Shown here one piece after another: positions 53,455-60,465 of a stretch of DNA of 64,000 bases. Numbering within the stretch: position 1 is the first letter of the stretch; every line of letters starts with the position of its first letter. This DNA is from JBKECP01 sp047974765. Its GTDB lineage: Bacteria; Pseudomonadota; Gammaproteobacteria; Pseudomonadales; Halieaceae. The notes beneath the pieces were generated by a model. That model had not been told where the DNA came from. It saw only the letters and a list, made by a program, of their open reading frames with translations, and made no database searches. The translations under genes were made by a program, and so were the position numbers. Location of the stretch: positions 129,463 to 193,462 of the forward strand of contig JBKECP010000013.1 in assembly GCA_047974765.1 (NCBI GenBank). The letters are read 5' to 3'.

Positions 53455-53640
53455 ACACCCGTGTGCCGCTATTATTAACCCGTCAATTAAATAGATCTCG
53501 TTGATCTATTTAATTGACGCCCCTTCATAGCCGCGAAAAAGTGTGATTTTCCTCGCCAGTCAAGGGCTTATATTGGCTACGCCAATGGCCGACACTACCC
53601 GTGCCGCCCTATTAATCCGACAATAATTATTGCCGATGAG
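53455..53640 (-). repeat. Composite palindromic repeat, copy 2 (inverted long form)
   Basis: The reverse complement of about 53464-53637 aligns with 16001-16165 over the full length. It contains a 17-bp perfect stem CGTCAATTAAATAGATC (53481-53497) with GATCTATTTAATTGACG (53503-53519), ATTGGC-tac-GCCAAT (53572-53586), and CAATAATTATTG (53621-53632). At its left end ACACCCGTGTGCCGCTATTATTAACCCG (in parts) carries the unit junction. The IS1111-like remnant begins at 53641, immediately after the last unit. Confidence 0.87.
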
Positions 53641-53726
53641 ATGGTCTCCTTCCCTCCCAAACGGCGTCGCGATGCGCCAGGATAGAGATGAAGAATGTTC
53701 TATCGAAACGAGACGAGGAGGAAATC

Positions 53727-54124
53727 ATGTCTAATCGTATGATAATCGGTGTAGATTTGGCAAAAACCAGCTTTGCCGTCGTCATGTTGAACAGTGCCGA
53801 CAATGAACTCAGCCGCAAGACGGTGAAACGGCAACATTACAACAAGACGAGCACTGTTTTCACGGTATTCGACGGAGCTTGAATGCGGATAAGTTACGCT
53901 TGAACAGTCAGCCCAGAGGCTTACTGGGCAAATATGGCCTGGTGATGCCGCCTTAAGGAAGGTGCTGCCAGGCTATTTAAGCGGGGCCGACAACGGCTTA
54001 GCCGAGTGTGCCCGTTGCTATCTGGCTCGCCAGTACGATCGGTTTTTGGCCATTATCGAAGAATTGGCCTGGTATGACAGGGTATTGCGTGAACAGGTCA
54101 AACCGGTCTGCAGAGAACCTGATT
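53727..54124 (+). pseudogene. IS110-family transposase/recombinase remnant
   Basis: Three pieces in changing frames remain. 53727-53882 encodes MSNRMIIGVDLAKTSFAVVM and onward, the RuvC-like DEDD N-terminus with its first Asp, starting after GAGGAGGAA. About 53890-53955 encodes LNSQPRGLLGKYGLVMPP, the central family motif before the Tnp_IS110 C-terminal domain. About 53957-54124 encodes RKVLPGYLSGADNGLAEC and onward to a stop. The rest of the DEDD domain and the whole catalytic-Ser C-terminal domain are deleted. It cannot be active. Confidence 0.85.
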
Positions 54125-54272
54125 AGCCCGGTGGCCCTTGAGGCCGACTGCCGATAAGGACTGCAGGCGGCGAAACTTCATCAAGGCCAGAGGGCGCAGT
54201 GAGTCCCTCATAAACAGGCCGAATATACGACGGCAACCTGTCCCTGACATCGACTGTGCAAGCCTTGCAAAC
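54125..54272 (+). other. Non-coding 3' segment of the IS remnant (possible bridge-RNA relic)
   Basis: After the recombinase stop, this stretch has no coding potential and contains several short inverted segments. In IS1111-group elements the non-coding region downstream of the recombinase encodes the bridge RNA that guides target choice (established for the family). The position fits; the structure has not been modelled. Confidence 0.35.
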
Positions 54273-54282
54273 GGGGAGGAGA

Positions 54283-54333
54283 CCATATACGGGTTAATAA
54301 CCTGAGAATCTATGTTTCCGGTTTAATAAGTAA
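54283..54333 (+). repeat. Repeat unit ends flanking the IS remnant
   Basis: CATATACGGGTTAATAACC and then ATGTTTCCGGTTTAATAAG repeat the GGTTAATAA unit ending found elsewhere. The first looks like the 3' half of unit 2 (compare TATATGGCCGGGTTAAT at 17849) cut by the IS. Confidence 0.6.
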
Positions 54334-54345
54334 ATGCCGTCAGAC

Positions 54346-54777
54346 TTAAAAAGGTTTCAGTACGACCAGTAGCACAATCGCAAACAGCAAGAACACCGGG
54401 AATTCATTAAAAAAACGATAAAACACATGGCTGTGAGCGTCCCGCTCCTCGTTGACAGCTTTTACATAGCGTCCGCAAATAACGTGATAAATAATAAGTG
54501 CTGTCACACAGGCCAGTTTTGCCCACAGCCAGTGAGCCTGTGAGTAATAACTGAAGTTGAAGTGAGTCAGTGCGAGGCCGAAACCGATGGTCAACCACAT
54601 AAAGGGTGTTACAAAGCGATACAGGCGTCGGGCCATATCAGCCAGCAATCGGCGCGATGTAATATCTTTACTGGCGGCGTAGTTGACCAGTATGCGTGGC
54701 AGATAAAACAGACCGGCAAACCAGCAGACCATAAAAATAATGTGAAAAGCCTTTAACCAGAGCATATAAAAATCCAT
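54346..54777 (-). CDS. hemJ: Protoporphyrinogen oxidase HemJ
   Basis: The protein has 143 residues and four membrane helices. KAFHIIFMVCWFAGLFYLPRI contains the conserved His12 and Arg; ARRLYRFVTPFMWLTIGFGL, WLWAKLACVTALIIYHVICG and RFFNEFPVFLLFAIVLLVV are the other family segments. HemJ oxidises protoporphyrinogen IX, the penultimate heme step, and is used where hemG and hemY are absent. Its ATG overlaps the CLC gene stop (TAATG), so it is translationally coupled to that gene. hemL-hemB lie downstream on the same strand beyond the IS and repeat block. Confidence 0.92.
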   Translation of the reverse strand: MDFYMLWLKAFHIIFMVCWFAGLFYLPRILVNYAASKDITSRRLLADMARRLYRFVTPFMWLTIGFGLALTHFNFSYYSQAHWLWAKLACVTALIIYHVICGRYVKAVNEERDAHSHVFYRFFNEFPVFLLFAIVLLVVLKPF

Positions 54778-56525
54778 TACAGATTAGATAGCGTGAAGCG
54801 CTCGATCGCTTCGCGGGTCACAATACCCTGTAGAACCGGCGTGCCGCCAGAGCTGCGACTGTAAACGCAAACAGCTTCGGCTGTACGCTCTTTGATCCGG
54901 TCCATCGCCTGTCGCAGGGTGGCCTGCATTGGCACGGTGGCAATTGACCAGCGGCGCAGGTCTGCATCCGGCAGATGAACATGGATTTCTTCTTCCTCAT
55001 CCCCGGCTGGATTTTGGGACGGGTTCTGGGATAGCCAGTCAGCCAGCTCCTGGCCGCGCAGCAGGTAGAGACCTTCGTTCTCGCGTGTGACCAGTGACCA
55101 GGCGTGAGGTGTGTTGACCAGCGGAGGAATAGCCGATTGTGGCAGTTTGACAGGAATAGAATTCACGCTCACTTCCATGAGCGAGGTAACATCAGTGCGG
55201 TGCAGTAACTGATTAAGTGGATCATTCGGTACGACTCGCCGCAATTGTCGCAATACGGTCTGATGAGCGGCTCGCTGACGAAATACACCGGCGTTGGTCA
55301 AGGTGGCGGCAATAATGGCCAGTAAAGCAGGCATGGCGATACTGGCCGATTGAGTCAGTTCAATAACGGCCAGTACCGCAGCCAGTGGCGCATTCAATAC
55401 AGCAGCCATGCAGGCTGCCATGCCAATAGCGATATACAGGGCAGGGCTGGAGGCCAGTTCAGGGGCATAAAATTGTCCGGCAATACCAATGGCGCCACCA
55501 AGACAGGCACCAATCAGTAATGTCGGGCCAATCAGGCCGATAGGCATGCCAACTCCACAGCTGATACTGGTGGCCAGCAGCTTGCAGGCAGCAACAGCTA
55601 ATAATGTGTTTAGCATCAGTTCACCCTGCAAGGTGCTGTTCAGGGTGTCATAGCCAATGCCAAGGGTTTGGGGTACCAGTAGTGCAAGGCAGCCCGTCAG
55701 GCAGCCCGCCAGTCCAAAGCGCAGTGGCACTGGCCAGTGTGCCAACCGAGCTGCCAGGCGACTAAAACGAATAAACAGTGTTACTGTCGCGCCACAAAAA
55801 ATACCCAGTAAAATAATATAGGGCAGCTCCCACAAAGAGTTGAGATGGACGGGCGGAATGTTGAACAAGTCGGTGCCACCACCCAGATTGCGGCTAATGG
55901 CAGAAGCGGATACCGAGGCCAGCATGACGGGAATGAAACCGACAACGGTATATTCTGCAACCACTACCTCCATCGCAAAAATTACGCCTGCCAGTGGCGT
56001 GTTGAAGGCGGCAGCAATGCCACCGGCGGTGCCGCAGGCGATTAACACACGCAAGCTGTTGTGCGGCAGTCTGAGGCGCTGGCCAAGCAGACTATTGATG
56101 GCGCTACCCAAGTGTACACCTGGCCCTTCCCTGCCACCGGACTGGCCGCTGGCCAGGGCAAATACACCACCAAAAAACTGTACGGTTGCATTGCGAAAGG
56201 GCAGCACACCATAATCACTGTGCATGCGACTCAAAACATGCACAATGCCGGTTTCGCGTGTTGTTGGTTTAAGTGCAAGGTAGCCCAGCCCGAGAATCAG
56301 CGCACCGCCAGCGGGCAGAACAAATTGCTGCCATTTGGGTAATTGCTCAAAGCCTTCACCGGCATCACCTACCCCCCACAACCAGGCCAGCTCGATAATG
56401 GCCAGCTCAAAAGCCAGTACAATCAGTCCGGAAGCGACGCCTCCAACGATACCCAGAACAGCATAAGCCAGTACGGAGTGATAGTTGGTCAGATAGCGGC
56501 GATAGATGTTAAGCAGTTTGTACAA
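54777..56525 (-). CDS. CLC-family chloride channel/transporter with C-terminal CBS domains
   Basis: The protein has 582 residues. The CLC core has SGGREGPGVHLGSAINSLLG with the gating Glu, AAFNTPLAGVIFAMEVVVAEYT, and GMPIGLIGPTLLIGACLGG. Two CBS-like domains make up the last 150 residues (LMEVSVNSIPVKLPQ and LRQAMDRIKER). In the AMEVVV segment, Val stands where coupled exchangers have the inner proton-handling Glu, as in CLC channels and many other bacterial members. The start is TTG 56525, with GGGAGG nine bases upstream; no later ATG fits. It is divergent from argC and coupled to hemJ. Confidence 0.9.
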   Translation of the reverse strand: MYKLLNIYRRYLTNYHSVLAYAVLGIVGGVASGLIVLAFELAIIELAWLWGVGDAGEGFEQLPKWQQFVLPAGGALILGLGYLALKPTTRETGIVHVLSRMHSDYGVLPFRNATVQFFGGVFALASGQSGGREGPGVHLGSAINSLLGQRLRLPHNSLRVLIACGTAGGIAAAFNTPLAGVIFAMEVVVAEYTVVGFIPVMLASVSASAISRNLGGGTDLFNIPPVHLNSLWELPYIILLGIFCGATVTLFIRFSRLAARLAHWPVPLRFGLAGCLTGCLALLVPQTLGIGYDTLNSTLQGELMLNTLLAVAACKLLATSISCGVGMPIGLIGPTLLIGACLGGAIGIAGQFYAPELASSPALYIAIGMAACMAAVLNAPLAAVLAVIELTQSASIAMPALLAIIAATLTNAGVFRQRAAHQTVLRQLRRVVPNDPLNQLLHRTDVTSLMEVSVNSIPVKLPQSAIPPLVNTPHAWSLVTRENEGLYLLRGQELADWLSQNPSQNPAGDEEEEIHVHLPDADLRRWSIATVPMQATLRQAMDRIKERTAEAVCVYSRSSGGTPVLQGIVTREAIERFTLSNL

Positions 56526-56666
56526 AAGGCGGAACCTCCCACAAAAATCACATCTTAGCAGTTAATTCCGGTTGGATTGCTTTTATACTGTGCCGTATGA
56601 CGAGTTGGATTTTGACGTGTGAGTGTCACCATCCTTATTCACTATAACGGAGGTTGAGGTCAGGTT

Positions 56667-57707
56667 ATGGTCAGAGTGGGTATCGTGGGAGGGACAGGTT
56701 ATACGGGTGTTGAATTATTGCGCCTGCTTGCCTGTCACGAGGATGTGAACGTTGTAACGATTACCTCACGCGCTGAAGCTGGTCGCCGTCTCGATGAGCT
56801 TTTTCCCAATTTGCGCGGTTACTATGACCTGGCCTTTTCAGAGCCTGATGTCGAGTTGCTGGCGGCTTGCGATATTGTCTTTTTTGCCACGCCTCATAAT
56901 GTGGCTATGAAGCTGGTGCCGGAATTGCTTGCGCGTGGCACCCGGGTGATAGATTTATCGGCGGATTTTCGCATTCGCAATGCCAGCCTGTGGTCAAGCT
57001 GGTATGGCGAAGACCACTGTGCGCCTGAATTGCTGGCAAAAGCGGTTTATGGTCTGCCAGAGGTCAACCGTGAGCATATTGCACAGGCTCAGTTAGTGGC
57101 TTGTCCCGGCTGTTATCCAACGGCTATCCAGCTCGGCCTGATTCCATTACTGGAAGCGGGAGCCGTTGCTCCGGACCATCTGATTGCCAGTGCCGCAAGC
57201 GGCAGCAGTGGTGCGGGGCGGCAAGCCCGGGTGGACAACCTGTTGAGTGAGGTTGCTGACAGTTTTAAAGCCTATGCCGTTGGTGGTCACCGTCATCTGC
57301 CGGAAATTGAGCAGGGTTTGTCAGATGTCAGTGGTGGGGCGGTCTCGCTGACCTTTGTGCCTCATCTGCTGCCAATAGTGCGGGGCATTCACGCAACGTT
57401 GTTTGCCCGGCTAAGCCACCATGGCCACTCGGTTGAGCAATTGCAGTCTCTGTTTGAAGAGCGCTACGCCGATGAACCTTTTATTGATGTATTGCCCACC
57501 GGTGTTTTTCCTCAGACGCGTACCGTCAAGGGGGCCAACCGTTGCCAGTTGTCACTGGTGGTGCCTCAGCAACGTGATACGGTGGTGGTGATGTCAGTGA
57601 TCGATAATTTGGTCAAAGGTGCTGCCGGGCAGGCGGTTCAGAATATGAATATTATGTTGGGTCTGCCGCAAGAACAGGGGCTCAGGCAGATCGGTCTGTT
57701 ACCGTAA
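56667..57707 (+). CDS. argC: N-acetyl-gamma-glutamyl-phosphate reductase
   Basis: The protein has 346 residues. VGIVGGTGYTGVELLRLLACHEDV binds NADPH. VVFFATPHNVAMKL-like IVFFATPHNVAMKLVPELL, VIDLSADFRI, YGLPEVNRE and ACPGCYPTAIQLGL (catalytic Cys) follow. It catalyses the third step of arginine synthesis. GGAGGTTGAGGTCAGGTT precedes ATG 56667. It leads the argC, DUF6776, bactofilin, erpA run. Confidence 0.97.
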   Translation: MVRVGIVGGTGYTGVELLRLLACHEDVNVVTITSRAEAGRRLDELFPNLRGYYDLAFSEPDVELLAACDIVFFATPHNVAMKLVPELLARGTRVIDLSADFRIRNASLWSSWYGEDHCAPELLAKAVYGLPEVNREHIAQAQLVACPGCYPTAIQLGLIPLLEAGAVAPDHLIASAASGSSGAGRQARVDNLLSEVADSFKAYAVGGHRHLPEIEQGLSDVSGGAVSLTFVPHLLPIVRGIHATLFARLSHHGHSVEQLQSLFEERYADEPFIDVLPTGVFPQTRTVKGANRCQLSLVVPQQRDTVVVMSVIDNLVKGAAGQAVQNMNIMLGLPQEQGLRQIGLLP

Positions 57708-57727
57708 TTACTGGAGGTTAAAAACCT

Positions 57728-58435
57728 TTGGCGCGATATCGATGGTTGCAGTTTGTTGGCTTGCTGTGTGTCGCTGCAATATTGGTGGGAACGGGACTTT
57801 ATCTGAGTCGGTATCTGGTGGCCGAAACGGAGATGGTTTCTCCTGAACTCTATCAGCGTAGTCAGATAGAAGTTGAGCGTCTGCGTAAGCAGTTAAACGT
57901 ACAGAAGGGACTGTTGCTGGAAGCCCAGGCGCGACATGAGGTCGATCGGGCGGCACTTGAGCTGGTGCGTCAGGATCTGGCCCGTCAGCGGGAAGAAATT
58001 ACTGATTTGGACGAGGGTATGCGTTTTTATCGCGGGCTGATGGCGCCGGGTGAAATTGCACAGGGGTTCAGCTTGCAAGGTCTTGAACTGGTGCGGCGAG
58101 AGACGGGCAATATTTATGCTTATCGTTTGGTGGTGCAGCAGGAAGCCCGCAAGCATGAGCCCATGCGCGGTGAGCTTTTTGTCACTGTACAGGGTGTGCA
58201 GAACGGGCAGGTGGTCAGCTATCCGCTGCCACAGCTGGCACGGGATATTGAAGGCGAGGCGATAACTCTGCGCTTTCTCTATTTTCAGGTAATTGAAGGG
58301 GAGCTGCAGCTCATGGATGGTTTTGAGCCGCAGTCTGTTGAAGTTGTTGCGGAACTGAGCAGTCCGCGCAAAATGGAAGTCAGAGAGCAATATCCCTGGC
58401 ATCTACAGGAGAAATTTACTCATGTTGGGAAGTAA
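57728..58435 (+). CDS. DUF6776-type single-pass membrane protein
   Basis: The protein has 235 residues. One membrane helix (WLQFVGLLCVAAILVGTGLYL) is followed by a coiled-coil (residues about 45-100, including LELVRQDLARQREEITDLDE) and a small beta-domain near LFVTVQGVQNGQVVSYPLPQ. The function is unknown. The start is TTG 57728 with GGAGG eleven bases upstream. It overlaps the bactofilin gene by 14 bp. In Pseudomonas-like genomes the same gene stands between argC and bactofilin, suggesting a shared envelope or cytoskeleton role. Confidence 0.8.
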   Translation: MARYRWLQFVGLLCVAAILVGTGLYLSRYLVAETEMVSPELYQRSQIEVERLRKQLNVQKGLLLEAQARHEVDRAALELVRQDLARQREEITDLDEGMRFYRGLMAPGEIAQGFSLQGLELVRRETGNIYAYRLVVQQEARKHEPMRGELFVTVQGVQNGQVVSYPLPQLARDIEGEAITLRFLYFQVIEGELQLMDGFEPQSVEVVAELSSPRKMEVREQYPWHLQEKFTHVGK

Positions 58436-58871
58436 AAAAACAGTGGCTACGAGCGTATCAGGTGGAACCACTTTGGTTTCAAGAGACACTGAGATCACCG
58501 GTGATATCAGTTTTAGTGGCAACCTGGATATTGAAGGTCAGGTAAAGGGCAATATTATTGCGCAGCCGGGTAAAGATGCGTTGGTTCGCGTAGTTGATAA
58601 AGGTTTTGTGCAGGGAGAGATTCGCGCACCGGCCATTGTTATCAATGGTCATGTAGAAGGCAGTGTTCATGCCGGCAAGCACCTGGAGCTGGCAGCCAAG
58701 GCCAGGGTTACGGGGGACGTTTATTACACTCTGGTTGAAATGGCGGTAGGTGCTGAGGTTAATGGTAAACTGATGCACGTTGAAGTTACCGACAAAGTTA
58801 CCGACAAAGTGGCCAGGCACAAGGATGCCGAAACAGAAAAAACCGAAGCAGCAGTGGCAGTAAAAAGTTGA
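58422..58871 (+). CDS. Bactofilin-family cytoskeletal protein
   Basis: The protein has 149 residues. The central beta-helix is clear: SRDTEITGDISFSGNLDIEGQVKGNII (in parts), QGEIRAPAIVINGHVEGSVHAGKHLELAAKARVTGDVYYTLVEMAVGAEVNGKL (in parts). The N- and C-termini are disordered and Lys/Glu-rich. Bactofilins polymerise without nucleotides and organise cell-wall enzymes. An M23 peptidase gene lies about 1.6 kb away, and bactofilin-M23 pairs are known in other bacteria. Confidence 0.92.
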   Translation: MLGSKKTVATSVSGGTTLVSRDTEITGDISFSGNLDIEGQVKGNIIAQPGKDALVRVVDKGFVQGEIRAPAIVINGHVEGSVHAGKHLELAAKARVTGDVYYTLVEMAVGAEVNGKLMHVEVTDKVTDKVARHKDAETEKTEAAVAVKS

Positions 58872-58888
58872 CCAAATTACTTGGTTTT
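58871..58888 (+). terminator. Weak hairpin after bactofilin
   Basis: ACCAA (58871-58875) pairs with TTGGT (58881-58885) followed by TTT. The stem is short and the T-run is minimal, so this is at most a weak terminator. Confidence 0.3.
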
Positions 58889-58951
58889 ACCATAATGAGC
58901 GGCTTCAATTTTGTCTGTGTTCGTTGAGCCTTGTCTCACCGGAGTCCGATT

Positions 58952-59305
58952 ATGTCTGTTGCTGCCTCATTTAATCCCGGTAGTCTGAATCTTTCATCGC
59001 GCGCTATCAGCAAGGTGCGTGAACTGGTAGAAGAGGAAGAAAATCCTGCGCTGAAACTGCGGGTATATATTACTGGCGGTGGTTGTTCCGGCTTCCAGTA
59101 CGGCTTCGCCTTTGAAACCGAGGTGGAGGACGATGATACGACCATTGAACAGGGTGGCGTTACGGTTCTGGTCGATCCGATGAGCTTCCCCTATCTGGCT
59201 GGATCGGAAGTTGATTACAGTGAAGGTCTGGAAGGTTCCCGCTTTGTTATCAACAACCCCAATGCGGCGACCACCTGTGGTTGTGGTTCTTCATTTTCCG
59301 TTTAA
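58952..59305 (+). CDS. erpA: Iron-sulfur cluster insertion protein ErpA
   Basis: The protein has 117 residues, an A-type Fe-S carrier. The three cluster Cys are in ITGGGCSGFQYGF and TTCGCGSSFSV. LKLRVYITGG and VDPMSFPYLAGSEVDY are family segments. ATG 58952 follows CCGGAG; an upstream in-frame TTG at 58931 is unlikely. Its stop overlaps the convergent anmK stop by 4 bp. Confidence 0.95.
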   Translation: MSVAASFNPGSLNLSSRAISKVRELVEEEENPALKLRVYITGGGCSGFQYGFAFETEVEDDDTTIEQGGVTVLVDPMSFPYLAGSEVDYSEGLEGSRFVINNPNAATTCGCGSSFSV

Positions 59306-60462
59306 CCATTTCGCCAAGGTTTGTCGGCGAGTCCTCCCGGGTAGATACCGCCCAGTATCGTCGCTTGTGATGCACCGGTGACGGTTGGTAAATTACCTGT
59401 TAATCCCTCAATAGTGCGTTGAGCCAGCCAGGCAAAGGCCACCGCTTCTACCCAGTCAGGGTGCAGGCCGAGGACGCTCGTAGTATTCAATGAAACTGAT
59501 GGTAATCGCTGCTGCAAGCGATGCATCAGATTGGTATTGTGAGCGCCGCCGCCGCAGATATAGACCTCATCTACCGAAAAACTGGCATCGTGAATGGCAT
59601 TGGCGATAGTGCAAGCGCTTAATTCTGCCAGGGTTGCCTGCACTGATTGTGCTTGAATCGGGCGCTCAAGAGCGGCCAGCTGCTCATCCAGCCAGCTCAG
59701 GTTAAAGGCTTCCTTGCCGGTGCTGCGTGGGCCACCGCGTTGATGCAGGTAATCATGTTTAAGGAGAATTTCCAGCAATCCTTCATCTGTCCTGCCGTCA
59801 GCAGCCCACCGGCCACCCCTGTCAAAATGTTTATTTAAATGACGCCCAATCCAGTGATCAAGCAGTGTATTGCCTGGTCCGGTATCAAAGCCACAGGCGG
59901 CGCCTGAACCATCGAGCAAGGTCACGTTGGCAATACCGCCAATGTTTACAATGGCTCGTCGGGTTCCTTCTGTAGCAAACATGGCGGCATGAAAGGCGGG
60001 GGCCAGCGGTGCACCTTCACCGCCCACACAAATGTCTCGCCGCCGAAAATCGGCCACGGTGGTAATACCCGTAAGCTGTGCAATGGTGTTGGGATCACCA
60101 ATTTGCAGGGTAAAGGCTTGTGCGTGCTGCTCTGCAGATAATGAGGAGGGCGGGTGGTGGCGAATGGTCTGGCCATGACTGCCAATGGCGCATACCTGCT
60201 TTGCTTGTATGTTGGCCTGTTTGAGCAGGGCCAGTACCGCTTCAGCAAAGAGCGAACCCAATGTGCGATCCAGAGGCCCCAGGCGTTCAATTTCGTTGGC
60301 CGCCGGATGGCTGATGGCGCTGATCTGTTCTTTGATTGAGGGTGCTATTGGATGTTCGCGGGCTGATAACAAGTCGATGCCACTGGTTGAGAAGCGAACC
60401 AGTGCCGTATCAATGGCATCGACACTGGTGCCTGACATCAGGCCAATATAAAGGGAGGTCAC
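59302..60462 (-). CDS. anmK: Anhydro-N-acetylmuramic acid kinase
   Basis: The protein has 386 residues. It opens and phosphorylates anhydroMurNAc during cell-wall recycling. LMSGTSVDAIDTALV is the phosphate-binding start. AIGSHGQTIRHHPP, VADFRRRDICVGGEGAPLAPAFHA, AIVNIGGIANVTLL and CGFDTGPGNTLLDHWI are active-site segments. It is adjacent (3 bp gap) and downstream of the M23 peptidase on the same strand. With AmgK and MurU in the same window, two recycling branches are represented. Confidence 0.96.
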   Translation of the reverse strand: MTSLYIGLMSGTSVDAIDTALVRFSTSGIDLLSAREHPIAPSIKEQISAISHPAANEIERLGPLDRTLGSLFAEAVLALLKQANIQAKQVCAIGSHGQTIRHHPPSSLSAEQHAQAFTLQIGDPNTIAQLTGITTVADFRRRDICVGGEGAPLAPAFHAAMFATEGTRRAIVNIGGIANVTLLDGSGAACGFDTGPGNTLLDHWIGRHLNKHFDRGGRWAADGRTDEGLLEILLKHDYLHQRGGPRSTGKEAFNLSWLDEQLAALERPIQAQSVQATLAELSACTIANAIHDASFSVDEVYICGGGAHNTNLMHRLQQRLPSVSLNTTSVLGLHPDWVEAVAFAWLAQRTIEGLTGNLPTVTGASQATILGGIYPGGLADKPWRNG

Positions 60463-60465
60463 TGC

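Larger units (their letters stand above)
53641..54286 (+). mobile_element. Decayed IS110-family (IS1111-group) insertion sequence
   Basis: ATGGTCTCCTTCCC at 53641-53654 and GGGGAGGAGACCAT at 54273-54286 form an inverted repeat with 13 of 14 matches; short subterminal inverted repeats of this kind mark the IS1111 group. Between them lie broken pieces of an IS110-type recombinase and a non-coding 3' segment. The full element should be about 1.2-1.5 kb, so roughly half is lost. No target duplication is expected for this family. Its left end directly abuts a palindromic repeat unit and its right flank is ATACGGGTTAATAA, another unit end. Confidence 0.8.

Noticed and set aside
53627..53818. Minus-strand frame over the IS left end
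   Set aside because: Antisense to the recombinase N-terminus, whose family resemblance is clear on the plus strand.
41561..54333. Integron attC sites or CRISPR repeats
   Set aside because: The palindromes have varying stems, lack attC core sites (RYYYAAC/GTTRRRY in proper arrangement) and lack regularly spaced identical repeats with spacers.
56526..56666. Arginine-regulator box upstream of argC
   Set aside because: Only a weak half-site (ATTCACTATA) was seen; not enough to call.
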